A stretch of DNA of 64,000 nt from Flammula alnicola (lineage: Eukaryota > Basidiomycota > Agaricomycetes > Agaricales > Strophariaceae), in contig JADNRV010000030.1 of assembly GCA_015499995.1 (NCBI GenBank), positions 310,001-374,000 of the forward strand. Direction: 5' to 3'. Both the position numbers and the translations under genes were made by a program. A model generated the notes under the pieces. The model did not search any database, was not told the DNA's origin, and saw nothing but the letters and a program-made list of their open reading frames with translations. Of the stretch, positions 35,112 to 45,366 are shown piece after piece (the stretch's first letter is position 1; the number at the start of each line of letters is the position of its first letter).

Positions 35112-37546
35112 TCACAGATTCTTCTGCGCTAACCATCTCGATACCATAGCCAGCGACTCTGCGGGCTTATCGTGCGGGACGTAGCGACGGCCAAAAAAAT
35201 CGTCAGCACCAAAGACCCAAAGAAATTATTAAAAAAACACTCATCATATGACCGGCTCCTCTAATAGCAGCGAAAGTGAGCAACGGCGTCTCCTTAACCT
35301 CCCCGGCCTTCTCGCCTCCAAGACTCCAATCACGCCACTCCTCAGCAGCGTACGCCGCCTGCCCACTCCACTCAAGCTTATCGACCCACAACTTATTCGC
35401 GACCCAATTGCACTGCCAGTCGTACGTCCCCGCGTAGATGAGGATGCGCACGCCTCTATCGAGGAGGTTCGCGACATAGTCCTGTGTGTGCACGGCCCAT
35501 TTGTCCATGTGCGCGTTGAAGTTGCCGCCTACGGTCGAGGAGCAGGAAGAGAAATTGTACGGCGTCTCGACACCCAAAAGCTCGCGCGTTTCCGGGAGGT
35601 CGAGGTAGGCTTTTATGATGCCGTTTTCTCTGTAGCAGAGCTCGCCTTCACAGGGCTGAAGAGAGCAAAAAAAGAATACAGATTGAGTATGTGGCGTGCA
35701 CAGTTGGAGGTAACACTCACCTTCGAGATATCATACACATTTCTCCCTGAGTATAATCAAACAATCAGAAATGATATAAGATCACAGGTCCACATCCCGT
35801 GCGTCACCGCAAGTAGTAGCACTGAGCGTTTTGGCTCACCTGTGCTCCACATACCCGTGGACAGCTCGTCATCACAAAAGTTGACAGCTGCCCGACAGTT
35901 CATGGAGTCAAACTGGTCGATGCAAGACGCCCGCATGGCCTTCTGACACCGTGGAAGCTAGAGTGATCCGGGATTGGTTTTAAAATATTGAGAGTAAATT
36001 TGATGCGCATGATCATGTCGTTGGTCGAATCAATATAAGATCATGATTAACGGATGATTGTTCGGAGTTGTCGATGGTTGTCTTGCGTGAGTGAGCTGGT
36101 CCAAGGTGGAGACAATTTCATGGGAAACTGCTTACCGCGATCTTCATCCGGACGCAGGTGGATATGGATTGGAAAGGCACGGATAGCGACGCGGTGCTAC
36201 ATTCGACTTCGTAACGACCGGCGTACAGTCTTTTAAATTTCGTGGGAAATGCGGCGGATAGTCAGCCTCAGCGCCTATTTATTTAATTTCAGGGAAGTGG
36301 AGCAGTGAACGCACGTAGATATGTCGGTGATGCCGTTGCCAATGAGGACGCTTTGGAGGTTGATAGTCGGACGTCCTTCTAGTAATGCGATTTGGTTTTG
36401 GTCAAATATCTCACTTGCGAACACAGGAAGATATCGGCCCTAGAGAGGACGTGTGTCAAATTAGTACCAGTGAAAGTAGAAACGAAAGACACACCCCGTA
36501 CGATTCTCCAGAAAGATGGAATGGTCTTCCAGAAAATTGCTTGAACGTGTCAAAGAAAATAGAAATAAAAGCGTGGATGTTCTTGGCGGCGTCTTCTGTC
36601 GTCTCGACGGTTTCGCCAAAGTCTGCGTAGGAGAACCCGACCCCAACGCTGGGAACGTAACACTGTCGGACATTTTGAGGCAATAAAGTGGAGAAACACT
36701 TACGGTTGATCTAAGAAAAAGATGTTGGCTTCTTGATTCCACGAATATGGGTTCCAAACTGTGCCATTGGACGATAAATTTTGCATGTCAATACTGCAGG
36801 GCCCTTCAAAAATAAGAAGTGAACGTTCTGATTATTGCGTGTCAATTTTATTCTTTTGCTCACCGAGTTCCATGAGAAGTCCCATCGAGGAAGAACATCC
36901 TGGACCTGTAGAAGCACCATATTTCTGATCGGGGAACGCTTGCTGCTTGACCACCGAGCACACGAACCTCCGTTAATCCACATCATAACGTCGTCTGAGG
37001 AACAGAGGGTCAATAAGTGGAGTCGGCATCCAGGAGACGAGGCATACCTTTCTCAGGGTCCCGTCGGCTCTCGAAGAAATAGAAGAACATATGTTTAGCA
37101 CCAGCGTCGACATCGAGGTACCCTGTATACACACTAATGAAAAGGGGTGAATGCGTTCAGCTACTGTGTAAATCACGATGGCGATGGATGAAGGAAGCCT
37201 GTGTATGGGAATATGGAGGCCTATAGACAGAACCTGTTCTCACTTACTTGACTGTGGGGTCACAGAAGTGGCTCTTTTTCATGCGAACGCGGTGATTGGG
37301 GAAGCTCGGGTGGGAGAGGGCAGTGAATTCTCCCGAGCTAATCGACGAGAGGTGAAGAGACTGATTCTGAGATGCATTGTACGCGTGTGCGCCACTGGGA
37401 AGGGCCGTCGTTGGAACCGTGGAAGCCTGAACATTCTTGAACACGACCTGTCTCCCAGATCCATAGTACGTGTCGAGCGAAGCAAGAGACGCAGTCACCA
37501 CCGCCCACAGAAAGATGAAAACCCAAGCGATCCTCTGCGTGAACAT
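35112..37546 (-). CDS. Secreted serine carboxypeptidase (S10 family)
   Basis: S10 enzymes remove C-terminal residues at acidic pH in the vacuole or outside the cell. The start MFTQRIAWVFIFLWAVVTAS is a signal peptide. Then come HFCDPTVK, VYTGYLDVDAGAKHMFFYFF, MMWINGGPGCSSSMGLLMEL, NPYSWN, IFFLDQPVGVGFSYADFGET and the catalytic serine in HLSGESYGGRYLPVFASEIF. Further on are VLIGNGITDIST, YAGRYEVEC, STCVRMKIA, LPRCQKAMRASCIDQFDSMN, CRAAVNFCDDELSTGMW, VETPYNFSSC, the catalytic Asp in ILIYAGTYDWQCNWVANKLW and the catalytic His in RGAGHM, then VPHDKPAESLAMVSRWLAQK. All three catalytic residues are present. Cysteines typical of the family are kept. About ten introns; all follow GT-AG except the last, which appears to be AT-AC (see separate entry). 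Start 37546 was preferred over an in-frame ATG 13 codons upstream because the signal peptide follows directly. Confidence 0.92.
35181..35244 (-). other. Probable AT-AC (U2-type) intron in the carboxypeptidase gene
   Basis: The exon ends GGT CAT ATG (GHM) and the next coding segment is GTC CCG CAC GAT AAG (VPHDK), the conserved continuation of S10 enzymes. The 64 bases between begin ATGAGTGTTT and end GTCGCTAC. The boundaries cannot slide, because the adjoining bases differ. A branch-like gctgac lies 25 bases from the end. The 5' site is GTGAGT with G1 changed to A, and there is no U12-type ATATCCTT. A GT-AG alternative (35240-35159) stays in frame but would delete VPHDKPAE. Confidence 0.68.
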
Positions 37547-37963
37547 GACGGTTGAAGATAACGCTATCGACGCGAAGCTTCCCACAGGACTTGCGGCATA
37601 ATATTACGAGCTCGCGATATCATGCGTTGAGCAAAGGGTCGTGGCAAAAAGTTCGGGTGTCCTACAGCCGCTCACGGGCCGGACGAGAGCGGCAACTGCA
37701 AGTCAACTGGCAAGGCAACCTCAATAAGCGTGCTACTTTAAATTCGAGTCTCTGAAGATACGGGAGACAATAATGCAGCTGCAGGACCGGTTACTAACTG
37801 GCTTGTCGTGGATCGCTTCGCGACGAAATTGTGCTTGCCGGACAAGGTGGGGAGACGAGGCGGAAGACCTTCAATCGCGTGAGCATCGGATGTTTCTGGA
37901 ACTTATAGCTTGGGTGGAATAATTTTGCTCGGAACCAGGAGTCTTGTAGGAGTCCCAAAATAT
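37547..37963. promoter_or_regulatory. Carboxypeptidase upstream region
   Basis: These 417 bp lie between the carboxypeptidase start and the left end of the transposon at 37964. They should contain the promoter; no specific site was recognised. Confidence 0.4.
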
Positions 37964-37995
37964 GTTTCTACCCCCTGTAGTCTTTGATTCAACCC
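37964..37995 (+). repeat. Left terminal inverted repeat
   Basis: This begins GTTTCTACCCCCTGTAGTCT and pairs with 39912-39943 at 31 of 32 positions (C/A difference after TTTGATT). Confidence 0.88.
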
Positions 37996-39555
37996 GGGTT
38001 TACTAAGTGCTGATCATCCAGACCAAAATGTACTGAGACACCCCCCATTTTTTAATATCTAAAGTACTGATACAACATTTTTATAAGTCTGATCTACATG
38101 GTTTTATTGTACTGAGACACCCTGGATTTTAGTGACTCTGGATCCAACCCCCTTTATAAAAGTGCAGAATCAATATTTTATAAGTGCTGAATCAACTATT
38201 CTGGATGTCCTGACCCAACCCAGGAAATTCAATGTATTGAAAGTCCTGAGTCAACCTGGACTTTAATATCTCAAACTACTGAGTCAACCTGGACTTTAGC
38301 CTAAAAAGTCTTAAGTCAACCCAGACTTTGTATAATAAAAGTATTGAGTCAACCTGGATTTTTGGTGTATTGAAGTACTGATTCAACCCTGCATTTCTTA
38401 CTTATTATATTTGGAATATAACCATTGATTCTCTTTGATCAATTGTAGATAAGCTACATCTTGGCCACATACCACCACTAGCCTTTGTTGACTCTGCTTA
38501 TTCTACTTTACTATGCCACCAAAGCAATCAGGTCTCCATTATGCTACTGTACGCTTAGTCTGTAACTGAAGAGAAAGCTGGTTCTTGTTGAAATGAATGA
38601 GTCACTATCGTTTACTTGGGTTTGAGCAGGTGTGATGAATCTTCGTACAGATTCCATTCTGGATTCTATATTTATCTTTCTAAATTTATGGCTTGTCTAA
38701 ATCTTATTCCTAGTATAGTTTCTAACTTTTCTGAATCTCTTCCACTTTTCCAGTCATCCTCCTTTCCTCGTTGTCATCCTTCTATTTATTCCAGTCATCC
38801 TCCTATTCATTTATTCTATATAAACCCCGTAGTTCTTAGGTATTTTCTCCGTAGAGTCAACACATTGCATTGACTTCCCAATCCATTCCAGTTTTCCTCC
38901 ATTTGGATTTAGTTCCTTACAGCAGGGACCCTTGCAAACACGTGAGGATTTCATTTCTCATTTGCCTAGTTAAATAGTACATGCTCAGTACCAGTAGCTA
39001 TGAATAAATGGGGCCTGCTTGACAAGAATCAGCTGAAAATAAGAACAGGTATACCGTATCTAAGGCTGCGAACACCCAAATCAATGTTTAGTTGACTTAG
39101 TTTGTCCAAGGTGAGGATAATAGTTTTATAATATTGATACCTACTTGCGATCAAAGAAGGTTCCTAACTATATAATGGCTTGGACAAGGTCTGAAGCATG
39201 AATCTCAAATGAATGAGAATAAAATAAGTTGAACATGTGCACATGCATGCACAGTGTAATCTGCCATTGAGAGAGTACAATGTTTTATTCACATGTTGAA
39301 GTATAAACCAATTTATTAAATTGACTAGTGTAGACCTGTGAATCGGAGTACAAATGTGCCACAGCCAATCAAAACAGTTCTTTGTCTTGTGGAAAAGAGT
39401 CTGAGCTCTTTTATTATAAAAGATAGTACTGGTATCCTAATCTTACACTACATAGTCTATGACCCATGATCTGGGACTCTAATACATCTTTAAGTAGGCT
39501 TGTAATCAGAAGTTTAGATAGCTAGACAAGAAAGATTGAGTCAGTACTACAAAAA

Positions 39556-39739
39556 ATAAAATATCAGGGTTGATTCAGTAGTCAGATATGGAAAAGAGGG
39601 GTTGATTCAGAATATGTAATTCAGGGTTATATCAGGAGATGCAATAAATAAAATACCAGGGTTGATTCAGTAGTTAGATATAGAAAAGAGGGGTTGATTC
39701 AGAACATGTAATTCAGGGTTATATCAGGAGAAGCATTCT
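39556..39739. repeat. 92-bp tandem duplication inside the right array
   Basis: Two copies beginning ataaaatatcagggttgatt and ataaaataccagggttgatt start at 39556 and 39648. They differ at only a few positions. Each holds two gggttgattcag cores, so the right array grew by duplicating a multi-unit block. Confidence 0.85.
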
Positions 39740-39911
39740 AGTTGAATCAGTAGTTCAATATTGCTGGAATTGAACTTCAAAAAGCAGGGTTGATTCAGAA
39801 CATCATATAACAGGGGTTAGCCTTGTAGTTTTATTAAAGTTGGATCAGTACTTAATATTTAGTTGTATCAGTACTTATATTTCGGGGGTTGATTCAGCAG
39901 TCATTAAAGGG

Positions 39912-39943
39912 GGGTTTAATCAAAGACTACAGGGGGTAGAAAC
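39912..39943 (-). repeat. Right terminal inverted repeat
   Basis: This is the reverse complement of the left end with one mismatch; it reads ...AGGGGGTAGAAAC outward. Confidence 0.88.
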
Positions 39944-40213
39944 CCATCTTGCGACCAGAACGTTAGTACTTCAAGGTCAAGTTCAAGAGACGCGTCGGGG
40001 CCAGGTGATGGAATAGGGAAATTCTTTCCCACGCATCCTCGAGGAGTGTGGGAAACTCCCGAGAAATTTCTTCATCCACAGAAAAGTGCAGGCATCGAAA
40101 GGTCTGCTCATCGTTGACGCCGTCCGTGGCGGTATACCCACAATTTTCTGTCTCTCATCTTCTAATTTCCATATACACTCCTCTACCCCATCTCCCCATC
40201 CTCACCTCTAAAA
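39944..40213. promoter_or_regulatory. NOP58 promoter beside the transposon
   Basis: Only 270 bp separate the right transposon end from the NOP58 ATG, so the element abuts the promoter of an essential nucleolar gene. No specific motif was identified. Confidence 0.45.
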
Positions 40214-42340
40214 ATGCTCGTGCTTTACGAGACCGCAATGGGCTACTGCCTGTTCAAGGTTACCGACTCTGCCAAAATCGAGAGTGCCGATCTGTGGAAG
40301 GAGTTTAAGACCCCGGAGAAGGCCAGCAAACTGTGCGTACTCTTGTTTATGTGCATTCGAGAAAATATCTATTAACGCTTTGGGCTTCACAGGCTGAAGC
40401 TGAAGGCTCTCCATCGGTTCACGTCGACCGCGACTGCTGTAGAAGATCTCACTGCGCTGCAGAGTGGAAAACTTGGAAAAGGTCTCAAGCAGTTCTTGAC
40501 AGAGGAGGTGGTGGACAAGGGCAAGGGCAAGGATGCGTTGGTTGTGATTGATCCTCATCTTGGTTCGTTCTCTGTCACCTGGGAAGGCTCAACGTATCTG
40601 ACCTTTTTTCACCCTGGAATAATTAGGGCGTTCAATCTCGAAAAAGTTGAGCATCAATGTCAATGCCATGGCTGAAGGCTCGCATGGCGATCTTTGGCGT
40701 GGTATCAGAAGTCAGATGACAGCTCTCCTTGAAGGGTTGGACCCCAAGGATTTAGCAACGATGAGCTTGGGTCTCAGCCATTCACTGGCACGGTACGCAT
40801 GGCGAAAATGTCCTCCTGCTCTCGATGATTAAATTTCCTTCCTGCAGGTTTAAACTCAAATTTTCGCCGGATAAGGTTGACACTATGGTGGTGCAAGCAA
40901 TTGCCCTGCTCGACGACCTCGACAAGGAAATCAACATTTATGCCATGAGAGTAAAGGTATGTAATCCCTTTTTATTTACCTAACCGCCATGTTGAAGAAA
41001 TTCTCCTTTTCCAGGAATGGTACGGCTGGCATTTCCCTGAGATGGCCAAAATCATTGTCGATAACGTCGCATACGCTAAAACTATCAAGCTCATGGGTAT
41101 GTTGTGGTGTTCTATTTTACTTTCATTATCTAATGTCATTTCGTAGGCTTCCGAACAAATGCCTCAACAACAGACTTCGCTTCTGTTCTGCCGGAAGACC
41201 TTGAGGCTATCCTCAAGGCTGCCGCCGAAATTTCCATGGGTACTGAAATCTCAGACTCTGATATTGCACACATCCACTCCCTTTGCGACCAAGTCATCTC
41301 CATCTCACAATACCGCACACAACTTGCCGAATACCTCCGAAATCGTATGGCCGCCATTGCACCGAACTTGACAGTCCTTGTAGGAGAGCTCGTCGGCGCT
41401 CGCCTCATCAGCCACGCTGGTAGCTTGCTAAATCTTGCCAAACACCCTGCCAGCACCATCCAGATTCTCGGAGCTGAGAAGGCTCTGTTCCGTGCCTTGA
41501 AGACAAAACACGACACACCGAAATACGGTTTGATCTATCATGTGCGTATTTCTTGTTCTGTCGAACTCTGCGTACGATGACATTAATAATATCTTTTTGC
41601 GAAAAGGCTTCGCTTATTGGCCAAGCCCCTCCCAAGCTAAAGGGAAAGATGGCTCGTATGGTCGCCACAAAAGCCGCACTATCGATCCGTGTCGATGCTC
41701 TCACCGACGCTGACGGCAAATCAGACGCAGCAGCGTCGTCAATAGGTATCGACAACCGCACCAAACTTGAATCTCGTCTACGTGCCCTCGAACACGAAAT
41801 GGACGCTGGAGGTGTCCGCCGCTTCGCCGACAACGGCAGAAAGCAGCAACGGTTCGAGATGACTGGCGAGACGAAGACATACAACGCCAAGGCCGACCAT
41901 GTTGACTTGGTTTCGACGCAACGTGAGAGCCCTATGGAGGCTGCTGTGAAGGCGGTGCTTGATGTGAAGGAGGAGAAGCGGAAGGCGAAGGAGGAGAGGA
42001 GAGCGAAGAAGAGGGCTGAGAAGGAGAAGAGCGTCACGCAGGAGCCGGAGGATGAGGACCAGATGGACGTGGATGGCCAGTCCAAGAAGGAGAGGAAGAG
42101 GAAACGGAGAGAGAGCGAGGGCGTGCCCATGGATGAGGATGAGCCGGAGAAGCCTAAGGTTTGTCAACGCCGTTCCCTTTCCCACTTCATTGTTTCTCAT
42201 ATTCTTTTTGCTAGGAGGAGACAGAAGAAGAGAAAAAGGCAAGGAAAAGGGCGAAGAAGGAGGCCAAGGCGGCTGCTGCTGCTGCCGCTGCCGATGGTAT
42301 TGAATCACCCAAGAAAAAGAAGAAAAAGTCAGACGCATAA
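40214..42340 (+). CDS. NOP58: NOP58, box C/D snoRNP core protein
   Basis: NOP58 binds box C/D snoRNA with NOP56, fibrillarin and SNU13 in the nucleolus for rRNA 2'-O-methylation and processing. It starts [20 protein letters not shown]. Conserved parts follow in order: [99 protein letters not shown] and [20 protein letters not shown]. Then come [60 protein letters not shown] and [20 protein letters not shown]. The C-terminus is the Lys/Glu/Asp-rich tail ending [13 protein letters not shown] 42338-42340. About seven GT-AG introns; the last splits the KKE/D tail. No frame break. Confidence 0.96.
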
Positions 42341-42647
42341 TCGAAGTGTTGACTCGCAGATTTATTGTCGTGCTTTGTCTTTTTTACTTTTCTTGTCTGT
42401 CTTACCATCGTACACTATTTTTTACTCATGCGTGTCACCAATAAGACTACTACCTGAGTTATTTTTGAAGAAGAGCAAGGATGTATGAAAACTTGTCTAA
42501 CTCAATTGAAAGCAGTTTACGGACGTGGGATTCTGTGGGCATCAATACAGTTTCCTGCAAGCTCGTACGATTTCATATATTCGCGTCAAACATAACGATG
42601 ACACCCATTCTTACTTTCAAACCACGTTTAACCTTCACGAACGTAAA
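42341..42647. promoter_or_regulatory. Intergenic NOP58-ERG27
   Basis: These 307 bp contain the NOP58 3' UTR and the ERG27 promoter, on the same strand. Nothing specific is recognised. Confidence 0.4.
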
Positions 42648-44116
42648 ATGGTTAAAACTCTTCTAGCCCCTCCTCTGGTAGTTATCGTGACAGGTGCGAA
42701 TGGGTACGTTGTACGTTTTGCTGCAAACCTACCAAACCAAAGTAACAACTGGCTTCGTTCAGCGGTGTGGGATATGGCATTTGCCAACGACTGCTACTCC
42801 AACTGTGCCAACTCAATCCTCCAGATGGGTTCCCCCAGGGCTTTTCATCCAATATCAAGGCGGACGAGCAAGCTCCAGCGGGCTATAAGGGCATTACCCT
42901 GATAATGGCGTGTCGGAATATGAAGCGCGCAGAAGTTGCTCGTACAAAACTCCTCCAGTGGCTAGATAACCACCTCGCCACCCTCAAAAGATCCTCGGCA
43001 GACGACGAGGATTATGTTCGCACCTTCCGTGCTCACTGTGATATCCAAATACACGAGCTAGACCTCGCGTCTGTTAGCAGCACGCTCAAATTTGCCGCCA
43101 CGATCAAGAAAAAGTAATGTCGCCACTGTTTCTCTTGTAAAGCGGTGCCTAATGGTTGTTAATCTTCAGAGTTCCATATGTCTCTCATCTCGTGTGTAAT
43201 GCTGGCGTTGCGAGCTTCAGCGGTATCGACTGGTTGGCATGCTTCAAGCAACTTGCAGTCAGCCCAATGACTGCTATCACAGCGCCAGAGTTCTACCTAC
43301 AGCACGAAGGAGAGATTAGTCCGGATAATATTGGTTGGGTGTGGCAATCTAACGTGTTTGGTCATTTTGTCTTGGTGCGTCGTTTGCAATGGAATTTTAC
43401 AAGTTCGATTGCTCATAATTTTCGTGTAGTTCCGCGAACTTGAGACTTTGTTGGCCAAATCGCCTTTCGAGAGCTCTAGAGTACTATGGTGTTCTTCTTT
43501 AGAAGCATCCCCCAAGTTCTACGACTCCAGGGACTGGCAGTTGAAGATCACAGAACATTCGTACGAGAGTACAAAGTACCAGATTGACCTCATTGCGACA
43601 AATCTCGACCAGTTGGCTGTGCAATCTGTGCCAACGAACGGAAAACGCATACGACATTTCATTACTGAACCTGGAGTATGTTCAACGACAATAAGTCAGG
43701 CACTTGTAGGACCTTTTCTCGACATTCTGAAAGTGCTCCTTTTCTACTTGGTCAGTGATCCAGTCTGCGTCGCGCGTTCTAAGCTAAATCTGTTATGTCA
43801 ATAGGGTCGATTGTTTGGCTCCCCGCATCACTCCATATTGCCTTTGAAAGCTGCTATTGCCGCTGTCCACCTCATCCTCGTGCCTCTATGCTTCCTGCCT
43901 GGCTTCCTCGATCACGACCCCAGCAAACCTGTGCGATACGGTGCTCAAACAGGACGGTGGGGCGACGAATATGTTGGGCTTACTGTGGTAAAAGAATGGG
44001 ACGATCATAAAGAAGAAGGAAAAGATCTCATCAAGCACTGCGACGAGTTGTATAAGTCTTGGAAACAAGCGGAGGCGGCACCGAAACAATTCGAGAAGGC
44101 TAGTGAACGCATGTAG
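42648..44116 (+). CDS. ERG27: 3-keto-steroid reductase (ergosterol pathway)
   Basis: ERG27 reduces the 3-keto group during C-4 demethylation of sterols, in the ER with ERG25 and ERG26. It is a short-chain dehydrogenase/reductase. The nucleotide-binding motif VIVTGANGGVGYGICQRLL spans the first intron. MACRNMKRAEVARTKLL, IQIHELDLASVSSTL, HLVCNAGVASFSGIDW and NIGWVWQSNVFGHFVLFREL follow. The catalytic pair is in SYESTKYQIDLIATNL (Y-x3-K), then ITEPGVCSTTI, KPVRYGAQTGRWGDEYVGLT and the C-terminus ELYKSWKQAEAAPKQFEKAS. It is about 420 aa in five exons, somewhat longer than yeast ERG27 (347 aa) as in other basidiomycetes. The last codons (44034-44060) occur again as a fragment at 25883. Confidence 0.92.
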
Positions 44117-44495
44117 CCTTTGCATATCTGTCCATTTCTATACCCCTACTTATAATAGCTTACATGCTTCTGGATTCCGATCCTGCAATTTATAGAAAGA
44201 ACGCTGTCGTTATGTCGAAGGATGCCAGCATCCTACCTTTCTTGACATCCACAGCTAGCTACTGGTAGAAATTCCCAAAGTTTAACGAGAGGGCTACCTA
44301 CAGGCATAGAATGGAATCGATTCTCGCCAACACGTCACGTAGGAAGTTATGTAACTACCTCGGCAGATGGAGCAGTGGTGGACTCGGGCAATAGACACTC
44401 TTCAAGGGTAAGTCACTCACACTCCGCTCAACATTTCTCACTTTTCTCTGCAGAAAGCTTTCCAAAATTGTTCAACAGGCTGAGGACTTTTCTAG
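44117..44495. other. Convergent 3' region; start of the duplicated Fic segment
   Basis: ERG27 and the Fic gene converge over these 379 bp. From about 44364 the sequence matches 27155 onward (gtggactcgggc...actcttcaaggg), so the duplication includes about 130 bp of downstream flank. Confidence 0.5.
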
Positions 44496-45067
44496 TCATG
44501 TAAATCTGCCTTGTGAAGTAGGATCATCATGATGCGGTGTCGCGTTCGCTAGACCTGCGACATCTAGCTTTCCAGCGGCAACGTCCATGTAACGAGTCGC
44601 GATATTGGCCACTGATTCATGCGCCTCGCCTACCTTCCCTGTGTCCGTTAACCCACTAGTAACACCCATCATTCGTGTATATTCATTCGCCAGGAAGAAG
44701 CCTGACGAGAAAGTTAACATTAGCGACCTGAGGGCGTCGAATGGCCACAAAAACAATACCGGTGCGCTTGTTTCCATCCTTAAACGGATGTCCTGCAGAC
44801 AGATGAATTCACCGTCAATCAGATAAACTGGAAAATTCAAAATTGCATACCTTTGATAATACCGTAGGCAAGAGTGGCAGCCAAATACGAGACCGGTCGA
44901 TCGGGTTCATAAACGCTGACGTGAAGTGGTCGAACAAGCGATGACGCGAGTTCGTTGGGCTTAACGACGACCGACTCTGCAGGATGAACGATCTGAGCGT
45001 TGATGCGTCGAGCATACTCTGAAGTGAAAAGACGAGCAAGGCGGGCTGTATGAACTGATAATGGCAT
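44496..45067 (-). CDS. Fic/Doc-family protein, complete Fic motif
   Basis: Fic enzymes transfer AMP or a related group to target proteins; Doc types can phosphorylate. Three exons (45067-44851, 44792-44760, 44701-44496) give 151 aa, close to a single-domain Doc protein. Before the motif: LARLFTSEYARRINAQIVHP, KPNELASSLVRPLHVSVYEP and YLAATLAYGIIKG. Exons 2 and 3 then give the Fic signature HPFKDGNKRTG and FFLANEYTRMMG. His, the acidic Asp, and the GNKR phosphate-binding loop are all present. The last part is VANIATRYMDVAAGKLDVAG. I see no autoinhibitory S/T-x-x-x-E-G/N helix and no signal peptide. The ATG at 45067 is the first in frame after a stop-rich stretch; an upstream exon cannot be excluded. 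Its paralogue at 27283 is degraded. Function in fungi is not established. Confidence 0.82.
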
Positions 45068-45366
45068 GATAGTGCGGGGCACGCGTCGCGTGTCACTAGA
45101 CAGAAGATGCCGGTGCTTCGTTGATCATGAGAGGGAGTCTGGCCCGGGAGAGTCGGCGGAGATTGAATTAGGCGATAAACGGCGCTAAACGCCAACAACT
45201 TGAAGGTGAAATCGGCGGTTTCCTGCTGTAGAGCAACTATATCACGAATTTCACACATTCGTTGAGTTAAGCGACTTCAGCGCTTGAGGAAGGATGTTGG
45301 AGTTCACCGCATGTTATTTTTCTCTTAAAAACACACTTCCACTTGCTTTATCGAATTTATCAAATG

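Larger units (their letters stand above)
37964..39943. mobile_element. Non-autonomous DNA transposon with inverted subterminal repeat arrays
   Basis: The element is 1980 bp. Its ends are inverted repeats: 37964-37995 begins GTTTCTACCCCCTGTAGTCT, and 39912-39943 is its reverse complement with one mismatch in the outer 32 bases. Inside each end lies an array of degenerate units of about 33-36 bp with a core like TACTGAGTCAACCTGGA. On the left they run forward (37985-38395, about 12 copies); on the right they run in the opposite orientation (39536-39900). The centre (38400-39530) is AT-rich with no transposase or other convincing ORF. Subterminal arrays of this kind are transposase-binding sites in several cut-and-paste superfamilies. 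If the ends are read as CCCCCTGTAG ... CTACAGGGGG, a TA dinucleotide flanks both, which could be the target duplication. The superfamily cannot be assigned from ends alone. Confidence 0.85.

Noticed and set aside
35181..35244. U12-type minor-spliceosome intron
   Set aside because: The 5' site ATGAGT lacks ATATCCTT and no TTCCTTAAC-like branch site is present; U2-type AT-AC fits better.
37985..39900. Regularly spaced short repeats resembling a CRISPR array
   Set aside because: Units are degenerate, abut without unique spacers, face each other in two arrays and are enclosed by terminal inverted repeats in a fungal genome; this is transposon subterminal structure.
41408..42338. Two long minus-strand frames over NOP58
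   Set aside because: Antisense of the Nop domain and Lys/Glu tail; the plus strand is a clear NOP58.
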